Shown here piece by piece: positions 24,801 to 36,999 of a stretch of 64,000 nt of DNA; positions within the stretch are counted from its first letter, which is position 1, and the number at the start of each line of letters is the position of its first letter. A program made the position numbers and the translations under genes. This DNA is from Ilex aquifolium (Eukaryota; Streptophyta; Magnoliopsida; Aquifoliales; Aquifoliaceae): contig OX637391.1 of assembly GCA_951799425.1 (NCBI GenBank), positions 45,975,069 through 46,039,068 of the forward strand, in the 5' to 3' direction. The notes under the pieces are model-generated. The model was not told the origin of the DNA. It searched no databases and saw only the letters and a list, made by a program, of their open reading frames with translations.

Positions 24801-26759
24801 AAAAAACCCGACAATTTGAAATAAATTTTCCTTCAGTTGCTTTAATTAAAAAAATTGAATCAATCAAGTCTCCACTATTTTTTTCAAAAAATTTCAACAG
24901 AATTTTCTATAAATGTAAGAGCTTAAAAAAAATCTTAACCTGTCTACAGAGCTTATATATCTCATTATATATATCATTGCCCAACACAACCCATCGCATA
25001 ATCAATCTCAAGAAAAATTTACTCGATGAACCAAACAAATCAAAGAAAAAAAATTCACAATTCACTACATAATTCAAACCAATCAAAGAACCAAAATTAA
25101 CAGTTCACAATTATACATAAAAATTATCATAATTTAAACAAAACATATAACCATCAAAATTATATATAATAATCATCACAATTCAACTCTATTTTCCACA
25201 AAATCACCACTCCAAATAACCCAATTTTATACTTAAATGGAATCCATGAAGCCACCAAACATATCTCCAAAATAAAACATAGCAAACATAGAAAGCACTT
25301 GACATCCAAGAGGGGTCTCTTTCATAGTAGTTGTCGATAGATACATATAGGCACCACACTTGTAGAAAACACACCTCCACCGTTGCCCCAACCTGTAACC
25401 ACCGCTTCCGAGCACCCAATCCACGTCAATCGATCGCAGTGTTCATTATAAACATTTCTAGTAAGATCAAACTGAAATTAAAAAACTACATAGTTAGCAT
25501 AAAAACAAAGATTGAAAAACAAAATCATTGTGCATTGCGGAAATTAAACTAAAACACTATTTATTTTAAAACTACATACTAATTCAAGTTTAAAGCAAAA
25601 AAAGTGGCGTACCAAAAAAAAATCACATACTAAATCACTAAACGAAATCCCACAAATATGAATATGTTTCAACAACCAATTTAGTGTAATCATCTTCAAA
25701 GCATACATACAATGTGCTTCGTCTTTGATTTGCTTAGTTGGAAATCAATAAAACATTGGTCAAAATAAAAAATAAAACAATAGCAAGGTTATTACTACAT
25801 AACACTCAAGTAAACCAACAATAAGTACCCAAAACCATATTAGTGCCATCAAATAGAAGTTGAACATTGAATTAATTTATCAATCAAACAAAAACAATAT
25901 TGTAAGCAAGAGAAAGAAAAAAGATGTATGTTAAAGAAGTAAAGAAAATTTCAAAACTCTTTGTAGCACCCAATTACACGCATAAACTTCTTTCACATGC
26001 CAAAAACAAATGTTAAATCAAGTACCTTAAAGGAATAACAAAAAATAGATGATTTATAAATAAACCAACTAAGAGAAGCACATAACCTTGCGAGCAATGA
26101 CTGGAGATTTCAACAAATGTAGTGGGGCAAGCAGCTTCACTCTCTACACAATTTTTGGTATCCAATTTCGTGTGGCTACAAAATTGAACAATCCCAAATA
26201 ATTAAACAATCCCAAGAAAAGTAATAAAAACAAAATAACTCCAAACTAAAATCCAATTGAGTATCAATAAACCTCAAATTCAATTGTGAGTTTCAAGGAA
26301 ACCAAACAATGTAACATCAAATAAAATCAAGTAAGAACTCACAATCCTCAATTCAAGATTCCAATAAAGTAATCAAACCTAAAATTCAAATCAAATCAAA
26401 TCAAACCATAGCAAAATCAAACCCAAAGTAATCACAACCTTATTTGAAAACTAAACCTAAATTTTCATGAAATCAAACCTACTTAGAAAGCTCACATCAA
26501 CTCAAATCTAAAGTAATCGTAAAATGAACCTAAACAAATAATAGAACAAAAACCCATGATAGAACAAAATACCCAACGGAAAATCCCAAATAAAAATCCT
26601 AAATAAAAATCCTACAGTCCTATCATTTAATTTCTTACAAAACTTATCAAACCATTATGAGAAAACACTCAAATTAACACCCAATATGAGAAAATTCATA
26701 GAAAAGTTACAAAATACCCAAAAATATCAAACAAATACAAAACACCCAAAATATCAAAC

Positions 26760-27030
26760 GAATGTGTTGTGTGTGCTGCTCTGTGCCTGTGTGTGTGTGT
26801 CGTTGCTGCTACTGCTACTGCTCTATGTGTGTGTGTGTGTGTATAGTGAGTGGGTGAGTGCGATGTATGTGTGGGTGTGTATCTATATGTGCGATGTGTG
26901 TATGTGTGTGCTAGTGTGTGTGTGTGTTCGACTGTCTAAGAATCATGATATAGAGAGACGTAGAGGGTGTGGGATTTATGTGTGTGTGTGTGAGTCGTGA
27001 TCGAGAGAGAGAGAGAGAGAGAGAGAGGGG
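26760..27030. repeat. GT-rich and (GA)n simple repeats, arm 1
   Basis: Mixed GT/TG tracts are followed by a GA run of about 26 bp (27003-27028). The corresponding CT run in the other arm (31530-31587) is roughly twice as long, the largest visible difference between the arms. Confidence 0.9.
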
Positions 27031-27042
27031 TACCTGCGCCAT

Positions 27043-27172
27043 GGCCTAAGTTGGGTCTTCTTCCGCGGAGGAGCCAGAGGTGAACGATTGAGAGAGAGAA
27101 AAGGAGAGAGGGAGCCTGAGTTGGGTCTTCTTCCGCAAAGGAGCCAGAGGTGAGAGATTGAGAGAGAGAAAA
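27043..27172. repeat. Two-copy tandem repeat of about 70 bp
   Basis: GGGTCTTCTTCCGC followed by GGAGCCAGAGGTGA and GATTGAGAGAGAG occurs twice with a period of about 70 bp. The same pair is found in the inserted copy at about 31388-31517. Confidence 0.8.
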
Positions 27173-28591
27173 TGAGTGTTTGAATTGGGTTGCTTGGGGG
27201 TGCCGTGTGGGTGTAGCTTTAATGGGCGTGTTTTTTTTTGGGTTGAGATGCATTGCAAGCCATTGGATTGAAATTGAATAAGTGAGATGAAATGTGGGCC
27301 TTTGAATTAAAAGTGGATTTAATCTGAGCCGTCATTGTGCTTTCCCAAATGAATTTAAATTAAATTAAATTTTGAATTGAAAAATATTCAAATTGGGTTC
27401 TATCAGTATAGATGACAAAATTTACTTTAAAAACATAATATAAAAAATAGCAACATGTGTACATAATTGGTACAAATCTACTTATTATTAAGAAACATAT
27501 GAATTTAAAGAAAACACAGCCCAATTCATTTATCAGATTCAATATCACACCCCAATTCTACCTCAACAAAATCATTTATCAACTCCCGCCACAACATAGT
27601 AATAACAACAATAGAATAAAATTCAAATTTATCCATATAAATTTGCATATATTAAATCCACCACGCTAAGACAACATTAATTGCATAAATATCAAATACA
27701 TCTTCGAGAATGAAAATAAATAAAAGCATCGACATATGCACACATATAACTACTAAAAAATGCAAGAACTTGGAGGAGGCAAAACTAACCCATCATTCTT
27801 AACACCTATCGCAACATAAAAAACCTTGCATAAGATCATTACCACTATATCAACCAATAAATCCACCTTACTAAAGAGATATTCAAGTCAAATATCCATG
27901 AGTCTACCATACACATACCCGAACCCACCTGCAATAGAGCAGTTGAACAAATATTCAAGTCAAATAAATCCACCTTACTAAAGAAATATTACAAACACAT
28001 AGATGTACTTGATCTGTTGTGACTAACTACACATGACTAACTTGGTTAGTAACAGTAGAAGATTAGATCATCTATAAATATTAGTTGTATCTGAAAATTG
28101 TTCTTTGAAATCTCTCTTATCTTATCTTCTCCTATGTTTTGTGTTCACAAATCTAAGAGTTAATCTCTCAAATTTACAGCCTCATCACATTGTTAGCATT
28201 CAAAAATTGAAAAGAACCTTAAAATTTAAGAGGTATCCCAGCTACTGCAATTGAATAACATGTTCCATCAAACGCATGCTTCTTACCCAATTTACGAACA
28301 GGCCATTGTCATCGCTTCCCTCAAACTCATGCTTAATGATTGATTCAAACCACAAACCACTCTGCCAATCAATTAATAATCAAAAACTCAATCACCAAAA
28401 ATTACATGAAAAGGCAAAACCTTGAATGTGAGAAATTGAACCATAAACTTGAAAACCCAAACCTAAGATTAGAATAGCAAAAGGAACCATGAATGTGAGA
28501 AATGAAGCTTCATCTATACTAATAAAATAGAACCCAATTTGAATCTTTAAGTTGGGAAAGCACAAGAACAGTTCAGATTTGTTTAAAAATT

Positions 28592-29026
28592 TTGATCCAA
28601 TGGTCCAAAATTACTCTCACAAAATTTTCCCCCTCACATATGTCACATCCAAACCCAAATCCTAATGCTCTAAAATTGATCCAAAGGTTGAAATCACTCC
28701 AATCCTTCTCTCACGAGTCTTCTCTCTCTTCCCTCACCCCTCTCAACTTCAATTCTCTTAACCACTCCCCCGCATACCCAACGTCTCTCTGCCCCATCTC
28801 CCTTATAGCTCTCACCCTCTCTTTGCTCCTCTCCCTCCTTCTTTCTCACCCTCCTCTCTGTTCTCCCACCCTCATATCAGTCGAAGGAAACCACCGCCTC
28901 CCAGTAGCGACAACAAAGGCGATGCTTCCCAGCTCTACCAACGGTCAAGTATCTCTCTCAGTGGTAAGGACCTATCTCCAATTCCTAAAACCCCAACCCT
29001 TAGCTGATGGTTTCTCTTTCAACTGA
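28592..29026 (+). other. Proline/serine-rich reading frame inside the Helitron, possible captured 5' exon
   Basis: A 144-codon frame, repeated on the other strand at 35277-34843. It is CT-rich and may be no more than 5'-UTR-like sequence. After a run of small and serine residues it shows NGQVSLSV, ending at a plausible splice donor (GGTAAGG near 28962). Helitrons often carry host exon pieces. I cannot identify a parent gene. Confidence 0.3.
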
Positions 29027-30198
29027 TATTCCTTCGGTTATTATGGGTGAAATCAAGCCCATGATTTCCAACTGATATTCTTTTGGTTATTACCAGATTT
29101 CCAAGAGAAGACCAGCGCCAGCGCCGCAACACTGGCGTAGCTCTGAATTAGTTTCCTTCCTCCCCCTCCCCTCCCTTCCCTTTCTTTCTCTCATCCTCTC
29201 TGCGCACAAACCACCCCCAAACCCTCTATATTTCACCCACCCACACCATTTTCTCATTCTCTTACGCACTTCTCTCCTCCCTCTCTCTAGCTTCCCTCTC
29301 TATTCTCTGGCTGTCTCTCCGAAATCCCTCAGAGCACACTCCGAAACTCCTTACATCTGTGTCAACACACCCACACCCTCACAGCACAAACACCCACCAA
29401 AACCACATCCATCGCCATCACCACCACATCCCCTTCCTCCTCTGCCTCCACCCCTTCATATCATCACCACCCACCACATGTTTGATGGTTTGCTTCAAAG
29501 AAAATACATTATCAAATCCCAAGTTTTTGATGGTTTACATCTACTAATTTATGTGTTCAATCTCATTCTGGGTCACCTCATTTTCTAATTATAGGTAAGC
29601 CCTATAGTGATTTTAGTTTTTACACATGCAATATTCTTAAACCTACATATTTTAGTTTTAACCTACATATCTGCGACATTGTTTTTTTTTTTCATACATA
29701 TTTTTAGGTTATGAATGGAATGAGGAGGTTTAAAGGTGGCTGTTTTAATATGCTTATTTGTTGTTTCAGTTGGTAAAGGTAATAATTTATTAATGCAATT
29801 TCTAGAAATTTGTTATTTTGAGTCTATTGGGATAAAGTAGCTGTTGTAGTTGTTTTAAATGTTGGAAAGCCCTAATTTTTTATCCTAGAAGTGTTGTAGT
29901 TCCCTTTTTTTTTTGTAATGTGAGCGGACTATTTTTGTAAATACGGAAACTATGAGTTTATGTAGACTTGATTCTTGCTTAGAGCATTTGAGCTTCCCAT
30001 TTTTTAAATTTGTGCTTCTGCTATAATTGCCAAATATATTACATATTTGAAGCTTCATTTCTCACATTCATGGTTCCTTTTGCTATTCTAATCTTAGGTT
30101 TGGGTTTTCAAGTTTATGGTTCAATTTCTCACATTCAAGGTTTTGCCTTTTCATGTAATTTTTGGTGATTGAGTTTTTGATTATTAATTGATTGGCAG

Positions 30199-30273
30199 AG
30201 TGGTTTGTGGTTTGAATCAATCATTAAGCATGAGTTTGAGGGAAGCGATGACAATGGCCTGTTCGTAAATTGG
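30199..30273 (+). other. Exon-like block with intact splice borders in the Helitron
   Basis: A 75-bp block preceded by ATTGGCAG and followed by GTAAGAA reads through in one frame (begins SGLWFESIIKHEFEG). It has GT-AG borders and a length divisible by three, and it recurs on the other strand at about 28288-28362. It could be a host exon picked up by the Helitron. No parent gene is recognised. Confidence 0.4.
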
Positions 30274-31147
30274 GTAAGAAGCATGCGTTTGATGGAACAT
30301 GTTATTCAATTGCAGTAGCTGGGATACCTCTTAAATTTTAAGGTTCTTTTCAATTTTTGAATGCTAACAATGTGATGAGGCTGTAAATTTGAGAGATTAA
30401 CTCTTAGATTTGTGAACACAAAACATAGGAGAAGATAAGATAAGAGAGATTTCAAAGAACAATTTTCAGATACAACTAATATTTATAGATGATCTAATCT
30501 TCTACTGTTACTAACCAAGTTAGTCATGTGTAGTTAGTCACAACAGATCAAGTACATCTATGTGTTTGTAATATTTCTTTAGTAAGGTGGATTTATTTGA
30601 CTTGAATATTTGTTCAACTGCTCTATTGCAGGTGGGTTCGGGTATGTGTATGGTAGACTCATGGATATTTGACTTGAATATCTCTTTAGTAAGGTGGATT
30701 TATTGGTTGATATAGTGGTAATGATCTTATGCAAGGTTTTTTATGTTGCGATAGGTGTTAAGAATGATGGGTTAGTTTTGCCTCCTCCAAGTTCTTGCAT
30801 TTTTTAGTAGTTATATGTGTGCATATGTCGATGCTTTTATTTATTTTCATTCTCGAAGATGTATTTGATATTTATGCAATTAATGTTGTCTTAGCATGGT
30901 GGATTTAATATATGCAAATTTATATGGATAAATTTGAATTTTATTCTATTGTTGTTATTACTATGTTGTGGCGGGAGTTGATAAATGATTTTGTTGAGGT
31001 AGAATTGGGGTGTGATATTGAATCTGATAAATGAATTGGGCTGTGTTTTCTTTAAATTCATATGTTTCTTAATAATAAGTAGATTTGTACCAATTATGTA
31101 CACATGTTGCTATTTTTTATATTATGTTTTTAAAGTAAATTTTGTCA

Positions 31148-31527
31148 TCTATACTGATAGAACCCAATTTGAATATTTTTCAATTCAAAATTTAATTTAA
31201 TTTAAATTCATTTGGGAAAGCACAATGACGGCTCAGATTAAATCCACTTTTAATTCAAAGGCCCACATTTCATCTCACTTATTCAATTTCAATCCAATGG
31301 CTTGCAATGCATCTCAACCCAAAAAAAAACCCACCCATTAAAGCTACACCCACACGGCACCCCCAAGCAACCCAATTCAAACACTCATTTTCTCTCTCTC
31401 AATCTCTCACCTCTGGCTCCTTTGCGGAAGAAGACCCAACTCAGGCTCCCTCTCTCCTTTTCTCTCTCTCAATCGTTCACCTCTGGCTCCTCCGCGGAAG
31501 AAGACCCAACTTAGGCCATGGCGCAGG

Positions 31528-31590
<63 letters not shown>

Positions 31591-33823
31591 CACGACTCAC
31601 ACACACACACATAGATCTCACACCCTCTACGTCTCTCTATATCATGATTCTTAGACAGTCGAACACACACACACACTAGCACACACATACACACATCGCA
31701 CATATAGATACACACCCACACATACATCGCACTCACCCACTCACTATACACACACACACATAGAGCAGTAGCAGTAGCAGCAACGACACACACACACAGG
31801 CACAGAGCAGCACACACAACACATTCGTTTGATATTTTGGGTGTTTTGTATTTGTTTGATATTTTTGGGTATTTTGTAACTTTTCTATGAATTTTCTCAT
31901 ATTGGGTGTGAATTTGAGTGTTTTCTCATAATGGTTTGATAAGTTTTGTAAGAAATTAAATGATAGGACTATAGGATTTTTATTTAGGATTTTTATTTGG
32001 GATTTTTCGTTGGGTATTTTGTTCTATCATGGGTTTTTGTTCTATTATTTGTTTAGGTTCATTTTACGATTACTTTAGATTTGAGTTGATGTGAGCTTTC
32101 TAAGTAGGTTTGATTTCATGAAAATTTAGGTTTAGTTTTCAAATAAGGTTGTGATTACTTTGGGTTTGATTTTGCTATGGTTTGATTTGATTTGATTTGA
32201 ATTTTAGGTTTGATTACTTTATTGGAATCTTGAATTGAGGATTGTGAGTTCTTATTTGATTTTATTTGATGTTACATTGTTTGGTTTCCTTGAAACTCAC
32301 AATTGAATTTGAGGTTTATTGATACTCAATTGGATTTTAGTTTGGAGTTATTTTGTTTTTATTACTTTTCTTGGGATTGTTTAATTATTTGGGATTGTTC
32401 AATTTTGTAGCCACACGAAATTGGATACCAAAAATTGTGTAGAGAGTGAAGCTGCTTGCCCCACTACATTTGTTGAAATCTCCAGTCATTGCTCGCAAGG
32501 TTATGTGCTTCTCTTAGTTGGTTTATTTATAAATCATCTATTTTTTGTTATTCCTTTAAGGTACTTGATGTAACATTTGTTTTTGGCATGTGAAAGAAGT
32601 TTATGCGTGTAATTGGGTGCTACAAAGAGTTTTGAAATTTTCTTTACTTCTTTAACATACATCTTTTTTCTTTTTCTTGCTTACAATATTGTTTTTGTTT
32701 GATTGATAAATTAATTCAATGTTCAACTTCTATTTGATGGCACTAATATGGTTTTGGGTACTTATTGTTGGTTTACTTGAGTGTTATGTAGTAATAACCT
32801 TGCTATTGTTTTATTTTTTATTTTGACCAATGTTTTATTGATTTCCAACTAAGCAAATCAAAGACGAAGCACATTGTATGTATGCTTTGAAGATGATTAC
32901 ACTAAATTGGTTGTTGAAACATATTCATATTTGTGGGATTTCGTTTAGTGATTTAGTATGTGATTTTTTTTTGGTACGCCACTTTTTTTGCTTTAAACTT
33001 GAATTAGTATGTAGTTTTAAAATAAGTAGTGTTTTAGTTTAATTTCCGCAATGCACAATGATTTTGTTTTTCAATCTTTGTTTTTATGCTAACTATGTAG
33101 TTTTTTAATTTCAGTTTGATCTTACTAGAAATGTTTATAATGAACACTGCGATCGATTGACGTGGATTGGGTGCTCGGAAGCGGTGGTTACAGGTTGGGG
33201 CAGCGGTGGAGGTGTGTTTTCTACAAGTGTGGTGCCTATATGTATCTATCGACAACTACTATGAAAGAGACCCCTCTTGGATGTCAAGTGCTTTCTATGT
33301 TTGCTATGTTTTATTTTGGAGATATGTTTGGTGGCTTCATGGATTCCATTTAAGTATAAAATTGGGTTATTTGGAGTGGTGATTTTGTGGAAAATAGAGT
33401 TGAATTGTGATGATTATTATATATAATTTTGATGGTTATATGTTTTGTTTAAATTATGATAATTTTTATGTATAATTGTGAACTGTTAATTTTGGTTCTT
33501 TGATTGGTTTGAATTATGTAGTGAATTGTGAATTTTTTTTCTTTGATTTGTTTGGTTCATCGAGTAAATTTTTCTTGAGATTGATTATGCGATGGGTTGT
33601 GTTGGGCAATGATATATATAATGAGATATATAAGCTCTGTAGACAGGTTAAGATTTTTTTTAAGCTCTTACATTTATAGAAAATTCTGTTGAAATTTTTT
33701 GAAAAAAATAGTGGAGACTTGATTGATTCAATTTTTTTAATTAAAGCAACTGAAGGAAAATTTATTTCAAATTGTCGGGTTTTTTTAGGTGGCAAAGTGC
33801 CTTTAGGCACGGGTTATTACTAA
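31148..33823 (+). repeat. Inner 2.68-kb Helitron-like subunit of the inserted copy
   Basis: A second 5'-type end, A followed by TCTATACTGATAGAACCC, starts at 31148; from there to the CTAA at 33823 could be a shorter Helitron. It carries an ATGGCGCAG followed by GT (31518-31528) and exon-like blocks with AG/GT borders at 32411-32499 and from about 33114. These may be captured gene pieces of unknown origin. Confidence 0.6.
31530..31588. repeat. (CT)n microsatellite, arm 2
   Basis: A CT run of about 57 bp, the expanded counterpart of the GA run at 27003-27028. Confidence 0.95.
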
Positions 33824-35626
33824 TATGTAATATATTTGGCAATTATAGCAGAAGCACAAATTTAAAAAATGGGAAGCTCAAATGCTCTAAGCAAGAATCA
33901 AGTCTACATAAACTCATAGTTTCCGTATTTACAAAAATAGTCCGCTCACATTACAAAAAAAAAAGGGAACTACAACACTTCTAGGATAAAAAATTAGGGC
34001 TTTCCAACATTTAAAACAACTACAACAGCTACTTTATCCCAATAGACTCAAAATAACAAATTTCTAGAAATTGCATTAATAAATTATTACCTTTACCAAC
34101 TGAAACAACAAATAAGCATATTAAAACAGCCACCTTTAAACCTCCTCATTCCATTCATAACCTAAAAATATGTATGAAAAAAAAAAACAATGTCGCAGAT
34201 ATGTAGGTTAAAACTAAAATATGTAGGTTTAAGAATATTGCATGTGTAAAAACTAAAATCACTATAGGGCTTACCTATAATTAGAAAATGAGGTGACCCA
34301 GAATGAGATTGAACACATAAATTAGTAGATGTAAACCATCAAACACTTGGGATTTGATAATGTATTTTCTTTGAAGCAAACCATCAAACATGTGGTGGGT
34401 GGTGATGATATGAAGGGGTGGAGGCAGAGGAGGAAGGGGATGTGGTGGTGATGGCGATGGATGTGGTTTTGGTGGGTGTTTGTGCTGTGAGGGTGTGGGT
34501 GTGTTGACACAGATGTAAGGAGTTTCGGAGTGTGCTCTGAGGGATTTCGGAGAGACAGCCAGAGAATAGAGAGGGAAGCTAGAGAGAGGGAGGAGAGAAG
34601 TGCGTAAGAGAATGAGAAAATGGTGTGGGTGGGTGAAATACAGAGGGTTTGGGGGTGGTTTGTGCGCAGAGAGGATGAGAGAAAGAAAGGGAAGGGAGGG
34701 GAGGGGGAGGAAGGAAACTAATTCAGAGCTACGCCAGTGTTGCGGCGCTGGCGCTGGTCTTCTCTTGGAAATCTGGTAATAACCAAAAGAATATCAGTTG
34801 GAAATCATGGGCTTGATTTCACCCATAATAACCGAAGGAATATCAGTTGAAAGAGAAACCATCAGCTAAGGGTTGGGGTTTTAGGAATTGGAGATAGGTC
34901 CTTACCACTGAGAGAGATACTTGACCGTTGGTAGAGCTGGGAAGCATCGCCTTTGTTGTCGCTACTGGGAGGCGGTGGTTTCCTTCGACTGATATGAGGG
35001 TGGGAGAACAGAGAGGAGGGTGAGAAAGAAGGAGGGAGAGGAGCAAAGAGAGGGTGAGAGCTATAAGGGAGATGGGGCAGAGAGACGTTGGGTATGCGGG
35101 GGAGTGGTTGAGAGAATTGAAGTTGAGAGGGGTGAGGGAAGAGAGAGAAGACTCGTGAGAGAAGGATTGGAGTGATTTCAACCTTTGGATCAATTTTAGA
35201 GCATTAGGATTTAGGTTTGGATGTGACATATGTGAGGGGGAAAATTTTGTGAGAGTAATTTTAGACCATTGGATCAAAATTTTTAAATAAATCTGAACCG
35301 TTCTTGTGCTTTCCCAACTTAAAGATTCAAATTGGGTTCTATTTTATTAGTATAGATGATAAAACTATGTAACAATATTGACATGATATTACCGTTGCAT
35401 TGAATATTTATTAAAGTTCGCTGCCCGCTTCCCCGTATGGAAATCAACCCGGTTTCAAAAGTTGTCATCTAAGACAATTGTCTCAAATATATCTGAACAA
35501 AAATAATGTTGTTGCAGTCTTCTAGTTCAGTTGCTAATTGCATGGTGGGTTGCTCCGAATTTTTTTATTGGTAGAGTAGTTTTTTAACTTTTTATCACAT
35601 GGTAGCTTCATACTTATTTATTAAAT

Positions 35627-35787
35627 GAGTAATGCTATAGGGACCTTATTTGGAGACCTTATTTAAAGACCTAATGATGTGGCTTGAATGTAACCATTGG
35701 ATTAGTTGTGAGTTTCAATGTTAAATGGAGCCCACAACCAATCCAATGGTTATACGTCCGCAAATAAGGTTTAAATAGCATTTCTCC
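35627..35787. mobile_element. 161-bp MITE with 8-bp target duplication
   Basis: Ends GAGTAATGCTATAGGG and, reversed, GGAGAAATGCTATTTAA. It is flanked by TATTAAAT at 35619-35626 and 35788-35795, an 8-bp duplication compatible with hAT-type insertion. A related, more diverged copy is at 52796-52965. Confidence 0.8.
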
Positions 35788-35795
35788 TATTAAAT

Positions 35796-36180
35796 TAGCA
35801 CCTCTAATAAATGTGTGTTTCTTTTCGATGCAAACGTATATTTTGAAATATTCTTTCAAGGTTTTTACTTTCAAAGTGTGTTTCCAACCATATTTTTCTA
35901 AAAAGTGTGTCGTGAAAATACGATTTCATGAAAAAATAGTAAATTATTATGAGTTTAAAACTATGATATTTTTGTTAAAAAAATTTGCAGAAAGACGATA
36001 GAATGTTGTGAGCTAGTCTCTACGGGGATAACCTAGGTTTCAATTCCCCAGCTAGGTGGCCTCAAAGCTACTTCAGAGTTAATTCTTCCAAATTATATTA
36101 ACTCAAGGATGAGATTTTTCGAGTTAATTAGGAAGATCTTATTTTTTCTAGGTGATTACCTCCTTAATCATAAAAATTCA
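35796..36180. other. Unassigned AT-rich sequence
   Basis: No gene or clear repeat. A tRNA-B-box-like GGTTTCAATTCCC near 36031 is isolated and was not called. Confidence 0.4.
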
Positions 36181-36189
36181 AGGTGATGA

Positions 36190-36990
36190 TGTATGAACTC
36201 GAAACGTGATATGTGTGGCTGAATTGAAGAGTTCAACGCTTAGGAACAGTAGTGTGTGAATAAACAATGTAAAAGAAATTGATATGAGGTTGAGCCTGAT
36301 AGCTCTCTAAGATGCAACACAACAGTACACATAGAACAGAGGAAAGGGATGCGGAACAAGCACGAACACACAGATTATAGTGGTTCACCAGCTGAAGAGC
36401 TTGGTTAATTCACTCTAATGGAATCTATTACTCCTTAGGAGGTTTTCTATTGCGTGAGGAAGAAGATAGAGTTACAATTGCAAAGGTTACAATTGATTGT
36501 TCGTTAACAAGAAATGCCTCTTGTATTTATACCCACAAGTGGAGTGGTTCTCACGTCATCATCACATGGTCCCCAAGTTTGTTAAGATTTTGTTGAGGAA
36601 ATATTGGGCCATTAGAGGCTATGTTTCCTAGGTGTGACATGGCCATCTACAACATGCTGAGGTGGCATTATGACATGTTTTCAAGCTTAGATACATTGTA
36701 GCCTTCCATATCTATGATGTTGTGAGGTCGTTCTACTTGTGGTGACCTCTTATACTTTTAGACAGTAGATCATGAATTAAGGAGTTCGATCCAAACACCT
36801 TACCTAAACTGAAAATGATGATTATCCTCGTGATGTAATGTGAATGATCTGAATACCTGCATCTAAGATCATACCTGGATGACCTTAACGCTTTTTCTTG
36901 AGGCTAAATACACAATTGGAGGTTTAAGACAGACTTTGTCCAGTGGCTCATTCCACAAATCAGTTATGAAGATATTATCATTTTTATGTA
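36190..36990. mobile_element. LTR-like remnant
   Basis: Contains AGATTATAGTGGTTCACC (36372-36390) followed by a CTC-rich stretch and a TATTTATACCC block. The first block and its surroundings recur near 63597-63640, which suggests two LTR pieces of related retroelements. No coding part is attached, and boundaries are unclear. Confidence 0.45.
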
Positions 36991-36999
36991 TCATCACAA

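Larger units (their letters stand above)
24763..27412 (-). repeat. Inner 2.65-kb Helitron-like subunit of the outer copy
   Basis: At 27412 on the minus strand a second Helitron-type 5' end occurs (A, then TCTATACTGATAGAACCC), very similar to the true 5' end at 35356. The segment to 24763 could be a complete shorter Helitron. It pairs with 31148-33823 in the inserted copy. Confidence 0.7.
28513..33823 (+). mobile_element. Inserted Helitron copy (5.3 kb, non-autonomous, very young)
   Basis: Begins TCTATACTAATAAAATAG after A28512, and ends with the GTGCCTTTAGGCAC hairpin (33797-33810) and CTAA (33820-33823), followed by T33824. It is inserted between A and T of the target inside the outer Helitron. 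Every part of it recurs, reversed, in the outer copy: 28513-30047 in 35356-33824, and 30048-33823 in 28512-24763. The copies are near-identical by eye apart from microsatellite length and scattered single differences, so this is a recent insertion. No Rep/helicase is encoded. Confidence 0.88.
24763..35356 (-). mobile_element. Outer non-autonomous Helitron, split by a second copy of itself
   Basis: The 5' terminus on the minus strand is TCTATACTAATAAAATAG starting at 35356, preceded by A. The 3' terminus is a GTGCCTTTAGGCAC hairpin, GGGTTATTA and CTAG, ending at 24763 and followed by T. The A/T flanks, TC start and hairpin plus CTRR end are the Helitron hallmarks. The element's own sequence is 35356-33824 plus 28512-24763 (about 5.28 kb); the middle, 28513-33823, is an inserted second copy in opposite orientation. 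No Rep/helicase gene is present, so it is non-autonomous. Confidence 0.88.

Noticed and set aside
26686-27000. Cys/Val-rich 104-codon frame, partly repeated at 31590-31817
   Set aside because: Produced by GT microsatellite DNA in the Helitron; the frame is not kept between the two near-identical arms.
36005-36060. tRNA-like B-box GGTTTCAATTCCC
   Set aside because: No matching A box, acceptor stem or anticodon arm could be drawn around it.
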